DNA of 64,000 nucleotides, from NCBI RefSeq assembly GCF_004340665.1, contig NZ_SLWO01000001.1, positions 622,450 through 686,449 on the forward strand. Reading direction: 5' to 3'. Of the stretch, positions 8,469 through 17,399 are shown piece after piece. Within the stretch, counting starts at the first letter, position 1; each line of letters begins with the position of its first letter. The position numbers and the translations under genes are program-made. The DNA is from Pedobacter psychrotolerans. Lineage in GTDB: Bacteria > Bacteroidota > Bacteroidia > Sphingobacteriales > Sphingobacteriaceae. Under the pieces are notes generated by a model that did no database searches, was not told where the DNA came from, and saw nothing but the letters and a program-made list of their open reading frames with translations.

Positions 8469-9266
8469 TTATTTAAGAACCACTTCCTTTAAGATGATGT
8501 AGCAACCCATTAAGAGTACAAACCATCCAAAACCTTTTTTGAGCTTTGCACCGTCTATTCTCTTGCTCATCATTCCTCCGACTATGATTCCGGCTATGGC
8601 TACCGAAGTAATCTTCACCAGAAAAAGCCAATCGATTAAAAAGTGACCAAGGTCGCCGGTAAAGCCAATAAGGGAATTTAGGGCAATAATAAAAAGTGAT
8701 GTACCCACTGCTTCCTTCATGGGCAAGCCTACCAGTATCACTAGTGTTGGAATAAGCAGAAAACCACCCCCGGCACCCAAGAATCCAGTGGCCAGGCCAA
8801 TAGAAATGCCATAAAACAATAGTTTTTTAACGTTTAATTTTGGTTTTTCTGTCCTGGCAGGATCTTCATCCTTTGTACCCCTTATCATAGCTACTGCGGC
8901 TGCCACCATTAATACGGCAAAGAGTACCATCATCAACATGTTTTCTGTGAGTTCAAAACTTCCAATTCTGATTATAGTCTTAGGGATGAGTGGTATGATA
9001 AGCTTTCGGGTAAAAAAAACGGTAGAGATAGATGCACTGCCAAATAAGAGAGCGGTTTTGAGGTTTACCAGGCCACGTTTAAAATTGCCTACTGTTCCCG
9101 CAAGACTGGTGAAGCCCACAATAAATAGCGAGTAGGAGGTAGCCAGCAAAGGGCTAACGCCAAAAAGGTAAACCAGTACGGGCATGGTAAGGATAGATCC
9201 ACCACCACCGATCAGACCAAGGGAGACACCGATTAGGGCAGAGGCTACATAAGCAAGGATTTCCAT
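8469..9266 (-). CDS. TauE/SafE-family sulfite exporter
   Basis: A 265-residue inner-membrane protein with about eight hydrophobic helices, typical in length for TauE/SafE (DUF81) permeases. The two internally repeated glycine-rich motifs are visible: GVSLGLIGGGGSILTMPVL near the N terminus and GLATGFLGAGGGFLLIPTL in the second half. These proteins export sulfite or related sulfur anions. Sulfite is the product of the persulfide dioxygenase encoded next, so export of that product is a sound inference. Its promoter carries the same palindrome as the dioxygenase gene. Confidence 0.9.
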   Translation of the reverse strand: MEILAYVASALIGVSLGLIGGGGSILTMPVLVYLFGVSPLLATSYSLFIVGFTSLAGTVGNFKRGLVNLKTALLFGSASISTVFFTRKLIIPLIPKTIIRIGSFELTENMLMMVLFAVLMVAAAVAMIRGTKDEDPARTEKPKLNVKKLLFYGISIGLATGFLGAGGGFLLIPTLVILVGLPMKEAVGTSLFIIALNSLIGFTGDLGHFLIDWLFLVKITSVAIAGIIVGGMMSKRIDGAKLKKGFGWFVLLMGCYIILKEVVLK

Positions 9267-9284
9267 TTTTTGTTATTTTTTTAA

Positions 9285-9292
9285 CAAAATTC
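9285..9292 (-). promoter_or_regulatory. -7 element of the tauE-like promoter
   Basis: Read on the minus strand it is GAATTTTG, one base off TAnnTTTG. It lies 22 bases downstream of the palindrome at 9315-9328 and 18 bases before the start codon, the same geometry as the dioxygenase promoter to within one base. Confidence 0.5.
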
Positions 9293-9314
9293 GGATTATG
9301 ATGTGCTGATGTCG

Positions 9315-9328
9315 GTGACTTTTGTCAC
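9315..9328 (-). promoter_or_regulatory. CRP/FNR-type operator upstream of tauE-like gene
   Basis: A perfect inverted repeat GTGAC-TTTT-GTCAC, identical in arms, spacer and three flanking bases to the one at 8435-8448. It ends 48 bases upstream of the tauE-like start codon and lies between that gene and the Crp/Fnr gene. Confidence 0.75.
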
Positions 9329-9421
9329 ACTCATTTTTTTTTGAAGAATTATCTCCCTTAATACTTACCTAATATTTAATTTAAAGGTGTCTGGTGTGCT
9401 GATTTGAAAGTTTGTGATTTT

Positions 9422-10063
9422 TCACAATCGATATTCGATATAATTCCGGTGCATGACGATTCCTCCAGCTTGCTCCATCTTTTTAAGCAACCTGGAGATC
9501 ACCTCTCTTGATGTATTCAGATCAGCGGCAATCTCGCTGTGGGTAAGTTGTAGTTCTTTTGTGTTTAGATCGGTAGCCTGCTTTCTCAGGTAAAATGCGA
9601 GTCTCTCATCCATGGCCTTAAAAGCGATATTATCAATGACGAAAAGTAGTTCCTCGAAACGCATGCGGTAGGTTTCCATTACAAAGTAGTACCAGGTTTT
9701 GTAATCACGCATCAGGCTATCCATTAAAGCAATCGGGATCATGAGTACTTTGGTCTGCTCAATTGCTTTTGCCATGACCTCACTGGTTTCTTGCTTGGTT
9801 GCACAGATCATCGAAAGTGCACATGCATTTCCTGGCTGGAGATAATACATAAAAAATTCCTGGCCATCATCACCCTCCCTGTATAGTTTTACCATACCCT
9901 CTACAATAAGCACCGTTGAACGCATATTCTGCCCGGTTTGCATTAACATATCTCCGTCCTGAAAATCTCTGAGCATGGCATTTTCGATAAGGATGGTTTT
10001 TAGTGCAGGTTCAAATTGTGGGAATAGTCTGTCAATATATTCCGCTACGATGGTATCTTTCAT
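9422..10063 (-). CDS. Crp/Fnr-family regulator of the sulfur module
   Basis: A cytoplasmic regulator of about 213 residues: a cyclic-nucleotide-binding-like beta-roll (about 20-115, with FLMQ/DGDMLMQTGQ and SVLIVEGMVKLYREG-like strands), a long dimerisation helix, and a C-terminal helix-turn-helix (LTHSEIAADLNTSREVISRLLKKME split by the turn). I chose the ATG at 10063 (MKDTIVAEYI) over the one at 10111, because the extra 16 residues are not typical and an AAGAG-like ribosome-binding stretch precedes 10063. The gene is the first of the sulfur module, 155 bases upstream of tauE, and twin CRP-like palindromes occur in the module. The signal sensed (persulfide, redox, nucleotide) is unknown. Confidence 0.88.
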   Translation of the reverse strand: MKDTIVAEYIDRLFPQFEPALKTILIENAMLRDFQDGDMLMQTGQNMRSTVLIVEGMVKLYREGDDGQEFFMYYLQPGNACALSMICATKQETSEVMAKAIEQTKVLMIPIALMDSLMRDYKTWYYFVMETYRMRFEELLFVIDNIAFKAMDERLAFYLRKQATDLNTKELQLTHSEIAADLNTSREVISRLLKKMEQAGGIVMHRNYIEYRL

Positions 10064-10154
10064 TTTGCTCTTTTGGATTTTAAAGATAGTTATACTAAAG
10101 TACCCTATCAAAATTTCTGTTCGTATTCATGGATAGACATTCTTTGACCAACGT

Positions 10155-10575
10155 ATAGATTATGCGTTAGTCCGGAATTTTTTTCCGGACTGGTGTATCT
10201 ATGGATTTTTAATCTATGATTATTTATTTACTAAGTTTTAATGACGGTATAGACTTGCGCTGAAAACCTACAAATAGCATAAAGTTTAATTTAAGGATTA
10301 AAAATCCTTAGGAAGATTGGTCGGGATTGGAGATCCCGACCAGCGTTTATGCGATAGTCCAGAAGTTTTTTCCGGACTGGTATATCTATGGATTTCTAAT
10401 TCATAATTATTTATTTACTAAGTTTTAATGATGGTATAGATTGACGTTTATAACCTACAAAACATGCAAAGTTTGATTTAAAGGATTAAAAATCCTTAGT
10501 AAGATTGGTCGGGATTAGAAATCCCGACCAGCGTATATGCGTTATTCCGGAAGTTTTTTCCGGAATGGCGTATCT
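10155..10575. repeat. 188-bp tandem repeat array with three conserved hairpins per unit
   Basis: Two full units and the start of a third. Hairpin A recurs at 10169-10191, 10356-10378 and 10544-10566 (intervals 187 and 188). Hairpin C (TAAGGATT, three bases, AATCCTTA) is at 10292-10310 and 10481-10497. Hairpin B (GGTCGGGAT, five bases, ATCCCGACC) is at 10319-10341 and 10507-10529. ATAGAT/ATCTAT sequences flank hairpin A. In the third copy of A the second base pair has changed on both arms (AGTCCGG/CCGGACT to ATTCCGG/CCGGAAT), so pairing is kept. The array fills the gap between the sulfur regulator and the metal-efflux operon and ends five bases before the adaptor gene's stop codon. No reading frame of note. 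Confidence 0.85.
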
Positions 10576-10579
10576 AAGA

Positions 10580-11725
10580 CTAATCTTCCTCTCCACTGTT
10601 TTTCATTTTCATCAGCACCGCATACGCATTCTTAATGATCACTTTATTAAGCTTGGCTTTAGTGTTAATAGCAGTAAAACCATCTACACTTTCTCCAGGT
10701 TCTACCTCGGTCATCTTATATTTGTGATTGCCTAAATCTGAAAAAACGTAATATTTACTATTCCACTTTACTATCGCATCATCATTAATGGCCTCCATAT
10801 TGGCATTAGATACAGATATAGATGCGCTGAGAAAGGCTCCTGGCAATAACTTACGATCTGCATTCTCCAAATCGCAATGAACAGAAGTGGTGCGGTCATT
10901 ATCAATGCTGGGTGTGATTAAATGAATTTTTGCAATATAATTTTTCTCCGGATTCGTGCTTGATGTACAAACGATTTTTTGGCCTACTTTAAGGTTGGCA
11001 GCGTCTTTTTCTAAAACGGTAAGGTTAGCATGGAGCCCGCCTTGACTTATCATTTCAAAAAGCACATCTGTATTGCTCACATATTTCCCCGCATTGACAT
11101 TAACTTTGATAACCACGCCTGATACGGGCGCTTTTATGCTAATGTTTCTGGTGATATTAGATTCATTTAAAGCAGTAGGATTGATCCCAATTAGGCGAAG
11201 TTTTTCAGCCAGTGCATTAACCAATACCTTTTCGTTGTTATATTCACTTTCAGCTAGCTGATATACTTTATCACTACTGGCCTTGGTTTGGTTTAAACCC
11301 TTTTGTCGCTGATAATCCGCACTCGCAAAACGAAGTTTATTTTTTGCGGTAAGGTAATCCTGTTGCAGCTGGATATATTGCTGATCTTCTACAGTAGCTA
11401 ACAAACTGCCTTTTTTAACCATCATACCCGGTATAATCTTCATGGATTTTATATAACCGCCCATTGGTACACTTACTGAAAAAGCATTTTCAGGTGGAAC
11501 ATCTACAAGGCCATTCACCTTGATTATATGGTGCATAGCCTTTAATTGGAAGTTGCCTGTTTGAATACCTGCATTCTTTACCTGTTCGGCCGTGAGCTGT
11601 ACTTCATCTTCAGGCATTTGGGGGGATTGAGTATTTGCTTTGGCTTCTGTTTTTTTATCAGTAGTTCCGCATGCCATTAGTGTGGAAACCAGCACGGCTG
11701 CTATAATTGTTTTATATCTTATCAT
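10580..11725 (-). CDS. RND efflux periplasmic adaptor (CzcB/CusB-like membrane fusion lipoprotein)
   Basis: A 381-residue membrane-fusion protein that links the inner-membrane RND pump to its outer-membrane duct. The signal peptide ends in a lipobox (TLMACG, Cys19), so it is lipid-anchored. Next come a barrel-sandwich segment (VPMGGYIKSMKIIPGMMVKKG), a helical hairpin of about 100 residues, the returning lipoyl-like half (ISIKAPVSGVVIKVNVNAGKYV) and a beta-barrel domain; this order is standard for the HlyD/CusB family. The gene starts three bases after the pump gene's stop codon, so the two are one operon. There is no obvious histidine- or methionine-rich metal-binding extension. Confidence 0.93.
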   Translation of the reverse strand: MIRYKTIIAAVLVSTLMACGTTDKKTEAKANTQSPQMPEDEVQLTAEQVKNAGIQTGNFQLKAMHHIIKVNGLVDVPPENAFSVSVPMGGYIKSMKIIPGMMVKKGSLLATVEDQQYIQLQQDYLTAKNKLRFASADYQRQKGLNQTKASSDKVYQLAESEYNNEKVLVNALAEKLRLIGINPTALNESNITRNISIKAPVSGVVIKVNVNAGKYVSNTDVLFEMISQGGLHANLTVLEKDAANLKVGQKIVCTSSTNPEKNYIAKIHLITPSIDNDRTTSVHCDLENADRKLLPGAFLSASISVSNANMEAINDDAIVKWNSKYYVFSDLGNHKYKMTEVEPGESVDGFTAINTKAKLNKVIIKNAYAVLMKMKNSGEED

Positions 11726-11728
11726 CTC

Positions 11729-14700
11729 TTATTTTTCTGTTGCTGTAATTCTTTCTATTTCAAAGGCAACCTGATTTAGCTGCTGTACTTTTTCATAATA
11801 TTCACTTCGAAGTTGTATGGATTGATTAATTAATATAACCCAATCCAGATAGGCGATTTCTCCGGCATATAGTTTTTCTGAAGCAGTTTTAACAATGTCT
11901 GCCGAATTGCTTAAAGAAACCTTTTGGTAAGACGCAATTAATCGACTCAGTTCCAGATAGCGCATTTGAGCATTCTCCAAATTGAGCACAATTGTTTTAG
12001 AAATTAAATCAAGCTCCTGCTCTTTTCTATGAACTTCAATACCTGAGGCTTTAATTTTCGATTTATAGGCACCAGAGAAAATAGGTATTCCTAAACCAAC
12101 GTTTATAGAAGAAAACCGTTTACTGGAGTCGAAGTATTGTTCGGTGCCGATGCTATTGCTCTGCCAGCCCACAATACTGGAATTGTTATAACCAAATAAT
12201 AAAGAAGGAAGTAGTTTACTTTTCTCCAATAGCCTTTGTTGTTTGGCAAGGTTAACTTCTGCTTCTGCAAGTTTCTGCATAGGATTACGGGGAGTTGGGC
12301 TCAACAGATTCGATTTCAGTTGATAAATACTGCTATCGGCCATCGGTTCCATCTTCTTGCTGTTTAATAAAAAGTTAAATTGGTTAACCTCTTGCTTATA
12401 ATCTGATTTTAACAGCTCAAGTTGGTTGGTAATTTGCTGTTTCTGATTTTCAGCTGTTCGCAATTCCAGGGCATCAACATCACCTGATTTAAATCTTTGA
12501 GTGGATTTTTTTAGAAATGCAGAATAGATGCTATCTGCCCAAACCAACAAGTTTTTCTTTTCCCTGAGCAATAGCAGTTGATAGTAGCTTATTTTAACTT
12601 CAGTTTGAAGATCAATCTGTCGCAGATTGGTACGCTGTTCACTGACATAGAGGTTACCCTGATTTACTTTGCGCTGATTGGTGTAGACGGTTGGAAAATC
12701 CAATCCCTGAGAAATGGAGAACTTATTGTCATTGGCCAGGCTATTAAACTTTCCATAATCAAAACTCACAGATGCTTTGGGCACATCAAAACTATTTTTG
12801 GTCAGCTGTTGATAGTATTGCTTTTCTGTTCTTAAAATTTGCAACGACAAGTTTTTTTCTACAGCTGTATCCAGTGCTGCCTTTAAACTTATTGGCTGCT
12901 GTGCGTTTACGGAAAAACTAATCAAGATTAGGATCGCGATTAAGGCTGCTGATTTTCTGGTTTTATTAAAATAACCAAATCCCTTTTCAAATAAAATATA
13001 AAGCATAGGTAATACAAATAAGGTAAGAAGGGTTGAAACCAGTAAGCCACCAATTACTACTGTAGCCAATGGTTTTTGCACAGCACCACCCGCACCGGTA
13101 CTAATTGCCATAGGGATAAATCCAAGTGAGGGAACAAGCGCAGTCATTAACACCGCCCGCAGTTTTGACTTTGTAGCATGGATTACGATACGTTTAACAT
13201 CGGTCCATCCTTCTTTTTTCAATCGGTTAAATTCTGTCACCAGTAATATTCCATTAAGTACTGCTACGCCAAACAGTGCAATAAAGCCTACTCCAGCTGA
13301 AATACTAAAAGGAAGGTCTCTGATCCACAGGGCAAATATTCCTCCAATGGCAGATAATGGAATGGCCGTATAAATCAATAGCCCTTGCTTCACTGAGTTG
13401 AAAGCAAAATAGAGGAGCAAAAAGATTAATAATAAAGCAATAGGAACCACAATGGCCAATCTTGATTTTGCAGCTGTCATGTTTTCAAATGATCCGCCAT
13501 AGGTGATGGTGTAGCCTTTGGCCAGCTTGAGTTCCTTATCCGCTTTAAGTTGGAGCTCTTCTACAATTGACTGAACATCTCTATCCTTTACGTTAAAGCC
13601 TACTATAATTCGTCTGCGAGTATTTTCACGTTGTATCTGATTGATCCCTTCTTCTTCTACCACACTGGCAACTAAACTGAGCGGGATTTGATTTCCTGAT
13701 TTGGCCAGTATCATTAAATTCTCTACATCCTTGATGTTTTTCCTGGCGCTTTCATCTAACCTCACCACCATGTCGAAACGTTTTTCACCTTCGTACACCT
13801 GCCCGGCAACCTGGCCAGCAAATGCCGTATTTACTACGCGGTTAACATCTTCAACATTAATGCCGTATTGTGCCATACCATCTCTGTTGTATTTAATTAC
13901 AACCTGAGGCATTCCGGTAACCTGTTCTTCGTATATATTGATGGCTCCTTTTACATTTCCAATAATGCTTCCTAAACGTTTGGAGTACATGGCCAGTGAA
14001 TCGAGATCTTCTCCAAATATTTTACACACAATATCCTGTCTAGCACCCGTCATCAGCTCATTAAAACGCATTTGTACGGGAAACTGGAATCCAACGGTAA
14101 TTCCGGGAATCACTTCGACAGCCTTGGTCATTTTGGCACTCAATTCAGGAAAGGAGCTTGCAGAAGTCCATTGTTTTTTAGGTTTCAGAATTACCATCAT
14201 ATCTCCGGCCTCAAACGGCATAGGATCTGTCGGAACTTCTGCACTACCAATTTTTGTTACGATTTTTTCAACTTCAGGGAATTTTTCAAGTAAAATTTTA
14301 GCGGCTTGCTGGGTAGTTTCGATAGTGGTTTGTAAATTACTTCCGGTTAGTAACCGTGTTTCTACGGCAAAGTCACCTTCTTCCAGTTGAGGAATAAATT
14401 CGCCACCTAATGTGCCCATGGTGAAGACAGCTATGACAAATAGTGATACCGTTACCATCAAAATCATTTTTGGATAACCAAGTATCCGGCTTAATGCAGG
14501 CTGGTATCTTCGCTCTATCCAGATCATTAATTTATCTGTCAGGTTTTTTTTATGGCTGATGGTTTTATTGAGGCAAAGTGCAGACATCATAGGCACATAG
14601 GTAACCGAAAGGATGAATGCGCCTAATATGGCAAAGGCTATAGTCCAGGCCATTGGTTTAAACATTTTACCCTCAATACCTTCGAGAGAAAGAATCGGGA

Positions 14701-16090
14701 GGTAAACAATAAGAATGATGATTTGACTAAATACCGCTGATTTGATCATGGAACCTGTCGATTTTTCGACTTCAGCATCCATTTGGTTTTGGTTTATGGT
14801 GCCAATAGCCCTGAAATGTTTGCTATGCGAAAATCGGTGAAGTATAGCTTCTACAACGATAACTGAACCATCTACGATCAAACCAAAATCAATGGCACCC
14901 AACGACATCAGGTTACCGCCTACACCAAAGGTATTCATTAAAATGATGGCGAAAAGCATGGAGAGGGGAATTACCGATGAAACGATGAGACCAGCACGTA
15001 AGTTTCCGAGAAAGAAAACAAGTACAAAAATAACAATCAGTGCACCTTCTAACAGATTTGTTTCTACAGTACTAATGGCATTATCCACCATTTTAGTCCT
15101 GTCTAGAAAGGGTTCAACAACTACGCCTTCTGGCAGCATTTTCTGAATTTCAACTACCTTATCTTTAACCCGCTTCACCACAACGGAGGAGTTTTCGCCT
15201 TTTAACATCATCACCACTGCTCCGGCAACTTCACCCTGGGCATTGTATGTCATAGCACCATATCTAATGGCTGACCCAAACTGGACTTTAGCGATTTGCC
15301 CCATGAGCACGGGCATCCCGTTGGGCAAGGTTTTAACTACAATCTTCTCAATATCTGCTAAGCTTGTGGTTAATCCTTCACTTCGGATATACAATACCGT
15401 AGGTCCTTTTTCTATGTAAGCACCACCGGTATTGCCATTGTTTTTTTCCAGTGCATCAAATACATCGGCTATGGTAAGCCCAAATGCCTTTAGCTGATCT
15501 TGCTTTACTGCTACTTCATATTGCTTCAACCGACCGCCAAAACTAGAAACTTCAGCTACGCCAGGAGTACCCAATAATTGTCTGCGTACAATCCAATCCT
15601 GAATGGTTCTCAATGCCTGCGCATCATATTTCCCTTCGTAACCTTTCTTTGGGCGAACTACATACTGGTAAATTTCACCTAAACCTGTGGATACGGGAGC
15701 CATTTGTGGTGTACCAATTCCCTGAGGTATTTCTTGTTGTACTTGCTGTAAGCGCTCAGCAATTTGCTGTCGTGCCCAATAAACATCTGTTTCTTCATTG
15801 AAAACGATCGTCACCAACGATAAGCCAAATCTTGAAAAGCTTCTGATTTGCTTTAATCCTGAAATACTGCTGCAGGATTGTTCTATTGGGAAGGTAATTA
15901 ATCGCTCAATATCCGGAGCGCCAAGTGATGGGGAAACTGTAATAACCTGAACCTGGTTATCGGTGATATCTGGCAGGGCATCAATAGGCAGTTTAGTTAC
16001 CTCATACGTACCCCAGCCAATAAGTGAGCATACGAATAAGGCAATGATCAGCTTGTTCCTTACGGAAAAGCCGATAATGTTATTCAACAT
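11729..16090 (-). CDS. CzcA-type heavy-metal RND pump fused to a TolC-like outer-membrane factor
   Basis: A 1453-residue fusion. Residues 1 to about 1040 are a complete HME-RND proton/metal antiporter with two large periplasmic loops and twelve membrane helices. The helix-4 motif IDFGLIVDGSVIVVE (Asp401, Asp407) matches the DFG-x3-DG pattern of the divalent-cation (Co/Zn/Cd or Ni) subgroup, not the Cu/Ag subgroup. Residues about 1041-1062 form a hydrophobic stretch ending SFSVNAQQ, which looks like a signal peptide with a cleavage site. Residues 1063-1453 are a TolC-family domain rich in amphipathic helices (SLKAALDTAVEKNLSLQ at its start). No separate outer-membrane factor gene is nearby, so the fused part likely fills that role. 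Confidence 0.93.
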   Translation of the reverse strand: MLNNIIGFSVRNKLIIALFVCSLIGWGTYEVTKLPIDALPDITDNQVQVITVSPSLGAPDIERLITFPIEQSCSSISGLKQIRSFSRFGLSLVTIVFNEETDVYWARQQIAERLQQVQQEIPQGIGTPQMAPVSTGLGEIYQYVVRPKKGYEGKYDAQALRTIQDWIVRRQLLGTPGVAEVSSFGGRLKQYEVAVKQDQLKAFGLTIADVFDALEKNNGNTGGAYIEKGPTVLYIRSEGLTTSLADIEKIVVKTLPNGMPVLMGQIAKVQFGSAIRYGAMTYNAQGEVAGAVVMMLKGENSSVVVKRVKDKVVEIQKMLPEGVVVEPFLDRTKMVDNAISTVETNLLEGALIVIFVLVFFLGNLRAGLIVSSVIPLSMLFAIILMNTFGVGGNLMSLGAIDFGLIVDGSVIVVEAILHRFSHSKHFRAIGTINQNQMDAEVEKSTGSMIKSAVFSQIIILIVYLPILSLEGIEGKMFKPMAWTIAFAILGAFILSVTYVPMMSALCLNKTISHKKNLTDKLMIWIERRYQPALSRILGYPKMILMVTVSLFVIAVFTMGTLGGEFIPQLEEGDFAVETRLLTGSNLQTTIETTQQAAKILLEKFPEVEKIVTKIGSAEVPTDPMPFEAGDMMVILKPKKQWTSASSFPELSAKMTKAVEVIPGITVGFQFPVQMRFNELMTGARQDIVCKIFGEDLDSLAMYSKRLGSIIGNVKGAINIYEEQVTGMPQVVIKYNRDGMAQYGINVEDVNRVVNTAFAGQVAGQVYEGEKRFDMVVRLDESARKNIKDVENLMILAKSGNQIPLSLVASVVEEEGINQIQRENTRRRIIVGFNVKDRDVQSIVEELQLKADKELKLAKGYTITYGGSFENMTAAKSRLAIVVPIALLLIFLLLYFAFNSVKQGLLIYTAIPLSAIGGIFALWIRDLPFSISAGVGFIALFGVAVLNGILLVTEFNRLKKEGWTDVKRIVIHATKSKLRAVLMTALVPSLGFIPMAISTGAGGAVQKPLATVVIGGLLVSTLLTLFVLPMLYILFEKGFGYFNKTRKSAALIAILILISFSVNAQQPISLKAALDTAVEKNLSLQILRTEKQYYQQLTKNSFDVPKASVSFDYGKFNSLANDNKFSISQGLDFPTVYTNQRKVNQGNLYVSEQRTNLRQIDLQTEVKISYYQLLLLREKKNLLVWADSIYSAFLKKSTQRFKSGDVDALELRTAENQKQQITNQLELLKSDYKQEVNQFNFLLNSKKMEPMADSSIYQLKSNLLSPTPRNPMQKLAEAEVNLAKQQRLLEKSKLLPSLLFGYNNSSIVGWQSNSIGTEQYFDSSKRFSSINVGLGIPIFSGAYKSKIKASGIEVHRKEQELDLISKTIVLNLENAQMRYLELSRLIASYQKVSLSNSADIVKTASEKLYAGEIAYLDWVILINQSIQLRSEYYEKVQQLNQVAFEIERITATEK

Positions 16091-16168
16091 AATAATAAAT
16101 TAAAAGGATCTGAAAAATAGTCTGTAAGGCATAGAAAATGCAGACAGACGAGATAAGGGTATATGGTA

Positions 16169-16567
16169 TTAAACCATTAACATGGGTGGTCGGAAAAGTG
16201 AACCGGGACTCGGATTGGTATGTAAGAAAGTATATTCTGACTGTATGGAATCAGAAATAGGTGTTGAAATAAAATTTAATAAAACTATGATCTCACTTGG
16301 AACTGCAATGGAGATTGCATGGTGACCGTCAATTTTCTTGAACGGCAGCTTCATATCCTCGTCTTCATCATTATCATTGAGATCATTCCCTAAATAATGC
16401 ATTTCCAGAAAAGTTAGAAAAGTGATTTTTGAATCTATCTCATGGTGTTGCAGGTAGTGAAAAACAAGCTGAGGTGTTTTCATCACTTCACAGATGGAAG
16501 CGTTAAAAATTATGATGGGGAACAGTAAGATTACGATTAGCTTGTTCACATTGGCAAATATAAACAT
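16169..16567 (-). CDS. small exported acidic protein at the head of the metal-efflux operon
   Basis: A 132-residue protein with a hydrophobic N terminus (about 8-27) acting as a signal peptide or anchor. The mature part holds VFHYLQHHEID, FLTFLEMHYLGND and then the acidic run NDNDEDEDMKLPFK, followed by a histidine pair. Similar short proteins occur ahead of czcA-type genes in Bacteroidota and are annotated only as hypothetical. It ends 78 bases upstream of the RND pump gene on the same strand. Clustered histidine, aspartate and glutamate residues make periplasmic metal binding plausible, but this is inference. Confidence 0.7.
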   Translation of the reverse strand: MFIFANVNKLIVILLFPIIIFNASICEVMKTPQLVFHYLQHHEIDSKITFLTFLEMHYLGNDLNDNDEDEDMKLPFKKIDGHHAISIAVPSEIIVLLNFISTPISDSIQSEYTFLHTNPSPGSLFRPPMLMV

Positions 16568-16721
16568 ACAGAAGACTAAACAAAACTTAAATCATAATTT
16601 AGCCTGAATCTAAATCTTAAGAGGATGTGGCATAACACATGCCAGCATGTGGAAGCTGAAATCTTTCTATTTTCATTAAACTTCAAAATGTCTTCAGTAT
16701 CTTATACCATATTTGCCTAAC

Positions 16722-17399
16722 ATGAAGATCCTCATTATCGAAGATGAATTAGGGCTGCAGCGTAGCATTGCCCAATACCTGATGTCTGAAGGCAACTTGT
16801 GCAGTATAGCCTCCACCTATGCTAAGGCGCTCGAAAGGCTGGGTACTTATGAATACGATTGTATTTTGCTGGATCTTAATCTTCCTGATGGGGAAGGTCT
16901 TCAGCTATTGAGCTACCTCAAAAAGATGAATAGGAAAGAAGGGGTCATTATCATTTCAGCAAGAAATTCCATTGATGATAAAATAGAAGGTTTAAGTCTC
17001 GGTGCAGATGATTACCTGATCAAGCCCTTTCATTTATCTGAACTTAATGCAAGAATTGTTGCTGTTGTTCGCCGCAAAAGTGCAAACGGAGAACGGCACA
17101 TTGAATTCAATGAAATTCGGATTGACCTTGATGCCAAAGAGGTATTAATTAATAGCAAAGTTGTTTACATGACTAAAAAAGAATTTGATCTGTTGCTTTA
17201 TTTTATTTCCAATAAAGGCAAAGTGATCACTAAATCTGCTGCGGTGGAACATATCTGGGGAGATGATGCGGATATGGCCGACAGCTTTGATTTCATTTAT
17301 ACACATATCAAAAATATCAAGAAAAAATTAACCGATGCAGGAAGCAAGGATTATTTTCAATCGGTATATGGCATTGGTTATAAATTCTCTGCCTTATGA
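16722..17399 (+). CDS. OmpR-family response regulator (metal-responsive type)
   Basis: A 225-residue two-component response regulator. The receiver domain (1-115) has the acidic pair ED at residues 7-8, the phospho-acceptor Asp51 in ILLDLNLPDG, and the lysine in LIKPFHLSEL. A winged-helix DNA-binding domain (about 125-222) contains MTKKEFDLLLYF and ends with VYGIGYKFS. I chose the ATG at 16722 over the TTG at 16713. The kinase gene downstream overlaps by four bases (ATGA). It lies divergent to the metal-efflux operon, which it probably controls as in CusRS/CzcRS systems. Confidence 0.93.
   Translation: MKILIIEDELGLQRSIAQYLMSEGNLCSIASTYAKALERLGTYEYDCILLDLNLPDGEGLQLLSYLKKMNRKEGVIIISARNSIDDKIEGLSLGADDYLIKPFHLSELNARIVAVVRRKSANGERHIEFNEIRIDLDAKEVLINSKVVYMTKKEFDLLLYFISNKGKVITKSAAVEHIWGDDADMADSFDFIYTHIKNIKKKLTDAGSKDYFQSVYGIGYKFSAL

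Noticed and set aside
10155..10575. Possible CRISPR array
   Set aside because: Units are 188 bp with no short direct repeat plus unique spacer pattern, and no cas gene is present. The 51-kb array is rejected for the same reason.
13938..14390. 150-codon frame opposite the RND pump gene
   Set aside because: It is fully antisense to a strongly conserved coding region and has no recognisable protein features.
11729..16090. Assignment of the pump as a copper/silver exporter (CusA)
   Set aside because: The helix-4 motif is DFG-x3-DG, as in the divalent-cation group, and no methionine-rich metal-binding pattern is visible in the adaptor.
16713..16721. TTG start for the response regulator gene
   Set aside because: The ATG at 16722 gives the standard N terminus MKILIIEDE; the three extra residues do not match the family.
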